Source: Halichoerus grypus (taxonomy: Eukaryota; Chordata; Mammalia; Carnivora; Phocidae). Taken from it: a DNA stretch of 64,000 nt. Numbering within the stretch: position 1 is the first letter of the stretch; every line of letters starts with the position of its first letter. Under the pieces are notes generated by a model. The model did no database searches. It had not been told where the DNA came from and worked only from the letters and a program-made list of their open reading frames with translations. Made by a program: the position numbers and the translations under genes. The stretch spans positions 86,780,754 through 86,844,753 of the forward strand of contig NC_135721.1 in NCBI RefSeq assembly GCF_964656455.1, given 5' to 3'. Below, in pieces: positions 60,780 through 64,000 of the stretch.

Positions 60780-60892
60780 CCATTGGCCAAAGAAAGTCAC
60801 GTGGCCAGAGCTGCCATCAGTGGGGCGGGGAAATTACCCCCACCTCTAGTGGGAGGAGTTCCAAGTTACCCCGGGAGGGGAAACACGTGGGA
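60780..60892. promoter_or_regulatory. Candidate cis-regulatory cluster upstream of IL1R2
   Basis: Within about 110 bases: an inverted CCAAT ('cattggccaa'), E-boxes CACGTGG at 60799 and CACGTGGG near 60885, a GC box 'ggggcgggg' at 60822-60830, and the near-palindrome 'ggggaaattacccc' at 60827-60840, which is NF-kB-like but has wider spacing than the consensus. It lies 1.3 kb upstream of the IL1R2 ATG. Motif content only. Confidence 0.3.
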
Positions 60893-61699
60893 GCAACCAG
60901 GACGCCTACCATGACTGTTTCTTGTCTGGCTCCCCATGGCTGGGGGCAGCCTTGAGAAGAGAGGCCTGGTCTTGTTCATAGCCCTCAAGGCCTACAAGAT
61001 ACCCAGTCCCAAAAATACCAGGGAATATTTATGATCAGAACCCTAGCAGGGAATTGGAAGTGATGAGTGAGTCCAGGAAAAAAAAATTCCCTCCCACCAC
61101 CCCTCCCCCATTTCCTTAAAGTTTAACTTGTTCCCTGTTCCTGGAACAGATACCATTCTGAATGTCTCACAGTAAACCCAGATGGCCGTTAAGTGGCCAG
61201 GGCAGGGTTGGCAAACTGAGGAAGTAACCCTTGCATGCTAGAAGCCCTCGCTCATCAGAAGACATGAGCTCAGAGTTGCAGTCTGAACTCCCCCTCTGGT
61301 GATGAGGAGCCGGAGCGGGTAGTGAATGACCTGAGATTTTCCCCTTAGCTGGGTGTCTGCCCCAGGGCTGTTTCCCCTAAACTCTTCCTGCTTCTGCATG
61401 GTCCTATCCTTCACATGTTTCTGAAACACAAATATATCCTGTAACTTTAACCACTAACCCCAGCCTCAGGTTAACCAGGCCACTTGATTAGCATAAACAT
61501 CACATCGACATTGACTAAGTTGCTTTGTCCTCTGCACCCACATTAGCTTCTCACGTCCCCAACTGTACTGGTCCCAGCCAGACTCACTGGTTCTCTAGGA
61601 AGTATGTGAAAGAAGTTGGAATCAAATACACATGTATAACCAATACCACATATCCGAATAAGTGAATGAAGTCAAAGATGGGGACATAGGCACACATGT

Positions 61700-61900
61700 A
61701 ACAGTGACAGCTACTGAGCTGAATACTGAGCATCTGTTCTCTCATTTTACCCCCGTGTTGTGAATATCATGCCAATTTGACAGATCATATAATAGAAGAG
61801 ATTAAGGAGGTTATGTAGCTTGACTAATATCTTACAGCTTGTAAGCAGGAATTGAAGTTTAAACCCAGGACTACTGATTCCAAAGCCCTTATTCTTCAAA
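61700..61900 (-). repeat. Diverged MIR SINE
   Basis: Reverse MIR: 'atcttacagcttgtaagcag' then 'agtttaaacccaggactact'. Confidence 0.7.
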
Positions 61901-62332
61901 AATATAGTTTCTATGACACATGCTGCTAGTTTCCTCCTCTAATATCCACTCTGGATATGAGAGGACGGATTATAGAACCCAGTTATAGAAGCCCTGACTC
62001 AACGCAGCACATCACTAGCCCACACAAAGACTACATTTCCCATCCCCCTCTGCAACTAGAAGTGGCCACGTGACAGAATTTAGGCCAATAAAACGTAGGT
62101 GGAAAAGTAGGCTCCTCCTGGGAAGTTGACTTAAAAGTCTCCTCAAAAGACTTCAAAGTCTCCACTGGTCTTCCTTTCTGCTGGCTCAGTATGGATGTGG
62201 TGGGTGGATTGCAGCCACCATGTTGGGCCACAAGGCACAGGCCACTTGCTGACAGTGCTGGGGCGACAAGACAGGAGCACGAGTCCTCGGTGGCTTGGCT
62301 TTGTGGAACTGCTCTCCCACCCTAGACTATCT

Positions 62333-62350
62333 TTTTTTTTTTTTTTTTTT
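62333..62350. repeat. T homopolymer run
   Basis: About 18 T. It could be the A-tail of a minus-strand retroelement, but 62351-62760 is not recognised. Confidence 0.8.
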
Positions 62351-63549
62351 ACATGTTTAGGCTTCCTGCCGTACACAGCCAAACCTAATCCCAATATGCA
62401 AACTTTCCAAAGTTTATGAAAAGGACCCCAGGGAAGGAGCCCTGCCAGGTAGGGCTGTCACCAGTCCGCTTTCTGATACTCAACAGTTTCAAGCAGTTCT
62501 GAAGATTGACGCTAAGAAGTCATTTCAACTCAAAGGCAGGGGGAGCTGAGCAGCCTCCCTTCGGAGGGGAGCTCCCCGCAAGACAGGTGCAGGCTTTGCC
62601 TTGAATTATGTGGTTTGTAACCAAGTTTAAAATTATTTTGACAGCAAAGTCAGGCTGTGTCCATGCAGGGGTGGTGGTTAGCTGAGGCTTCACAGAGCTA
62701 CCGAGCAGAAGGGGTCCTAGAGAAATCTAGGCCCCTCACTTTCTTTTCCAGGTGTTGAAAGTGCCTTGGACATTAACGCTCTTCTCAAAATGGCACGTGT
62801 GGTCAGGGTGAGAAGTAGAGATGTTTCAACAAGGACCCTGTTCCAGCGGAACGAAATCCTAAAATGTCCTCCTCAAGCAACGGCCATTCCCCAGCCCCTC
62901 TTGGCCCTCCTCCAACCCCCCCACCTCGGGAACCCCTGCAGCCAAGGGAATTGTGTTGGTTTCCCTCTGAGGACTTTGGCAAAACAGCCGCTTCACTGTG
63001 ACCTCTTCAGGAAGTGGCTTCAGACAATTAAACCACAAACACAGATCACTTTCAATCATCAAAACCCCAGGAAAAGGTTGGAACCAAAATTGCCATAGTG
63101 TGGGAAGTAGTAAGTCTTCGGCAGGCCCGAAGGAAAGAGAATTTGTTCTGCCGAGGCTTGCAGCAAAACTTGCCTCTCCTGCCCTACTTTCTTTTGATGT
63201 ATCTTTAAATTACAGACAATTTGAATTTCTGCTTGAATCTCAGTTGACCTTCTTACTGGAAGAAAGAAATTTTAAAAGCAGCCGGTTCCAAGAATTTGAG
63301 TGACTTTTTTTGTGTGTGTGTGGTCACACAACCATGTTTTACTACACCCAGTGTTTGAAAACCGACGAATGAGACGAAAAGCAGGTCCAGGCATAAGGAA
63401 AGGACCAACAATGTGTGAAGAGTTCGAGAAGGAGAAAGAACACAGTAAGGTGGAAAGAGCTGTTAGCACCACACTGAGCCCAGCTCTCCGGGCTCAGCCT
63501 CCTGATCACAGATGGGACACAGGGCCTAAGAGTATCTAGCTGTTTGCTT

Positions 63550-63647
63550 CACCTTGAGAATGGTAAAACACCAGTATGTATTTCACCTCGATTCACCAAT
63601 TATTAACATTTTGCTTTATTCCCTTTCTCTGTCTCTCCCTCTCTGTC

Positions 63648-63691
<44 letters not shown>

Positions 63692-63830
63692 CTACACACA
63701 CACTCACATACATATATGTATATATATACACATACATATTTTTCCCCTGAACACAGGGAAGTTGCAGACATCCTCACACTTTACCCCTAAAGACTTTAGA
63801 ATGCATGGAGGAACACATTTTTAGCAGACT
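63550..63830. mobile_element. Old L1 3' untranslated-region relic with microsatellite
   Basis: 'caattattaacattttgct' and 'gttgcagacatcctcacact' are parts of the same old L1M 3' UTR type as at 38960-39310. A (TC)n(TA)n(CA)n array (63621-63740) splits it. Confidence 0.5.
63621..63740. repeat. Compound microsatellite (TC)(TA)(CA)
   Basis: TC-rich to 63672, TA 63673-63691, then CA/TA mix to 63740. Confidence 0.93.
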
Positions 63831-64000
63831 GAAAACAAATTAGTAAGTAAATGATAGAATGATAGTTCCAGAGATAAATCTTCAGGCATTTAAAGTGATT
63901 CAACATCTTACTCTACAGTCTACTTTAATATATCTCTTAATTCACTGAGATTAAACTTTATTTCCATGTTCACCTTGTTACCGGATGTTTGTAGGCAACT

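Larger units (their letters stand above)
60131..63549. other. Upstream flank or intron 1 of IL1R2
   Basis: One MIR (61700), a T-run (62333) and the motif cluster at 60780. A noncoding first exon of IL1R2 may lie here or beyond the window; I could not pin it down. Confidence 0.5.

Overview
The window is nuclear DNA from a mammal, most likely a non-canid caniform carnivore (bear, mustelid or seal group). The evidence is one spliced vertebrate gene, consensus GT-AG introns, and many copies of the carnivore tRNA-Lys-derived SINE (SINEC / CAN-SINE) with heads reading like 'ggcgcctgggtggctcagt'. The SINE bodies resemble the arctoid form rather than the young dog SINEC_Cf or the felid form. That placement rests on remembered consensus sequences, not on a search.

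The only protein-coding gene I can support is IL1R2, the interleukin-1 type II (decoy) receptor, on the minus strand. All eight coding exons lie between 59493 (ATG) and 42264 (stop). Their lengths sum to 1170 bases and join in frame into a 389-residue protein: signal peptide, three Ig domains, one membrane span and a short basic tail without a TIR domain. Part of a 5' untranslated exon lies just upstream of the ATG, and two AATAAA signals lie 24-38 bases after the stop. The distal first exon and promoter were not identified and may be outside the window.

Layout: 1-42225 is the region downstream of IL1R2. In other mammals IL1R1 follows in this direction, but no IL1R1 coding exon is visible here. 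The region is filled with SINEs, old L1 and L2 LINEs, MIRs, MaLR-type LTR fragments, hAT/MER5A DNA-transposon relics and microsatellites. Positions 42226-59554 are IL1R2; its introns hold SINEs, L1 pieces, MIRs, MER5A relics and a GGAA microsatellite. Positions 59555-64000 are upstream flank or intron 1.

Most notable: a stop codon that shortens the IL1R2 cytoplasmic tail relative to the human protein; a SINE whose target-site duplication reaches intron position +6 of the first coding exon; a pair of nested SINEs inside a hAT relic in intron 4; a tRNA-Lys-like SINE with both Pol III boxes intact; and CpG-dense blocks at 37.2-37.5 and 39.3-39.8 kb. I saw no RNA gene, CRISPR array or new gene system that I could defend.
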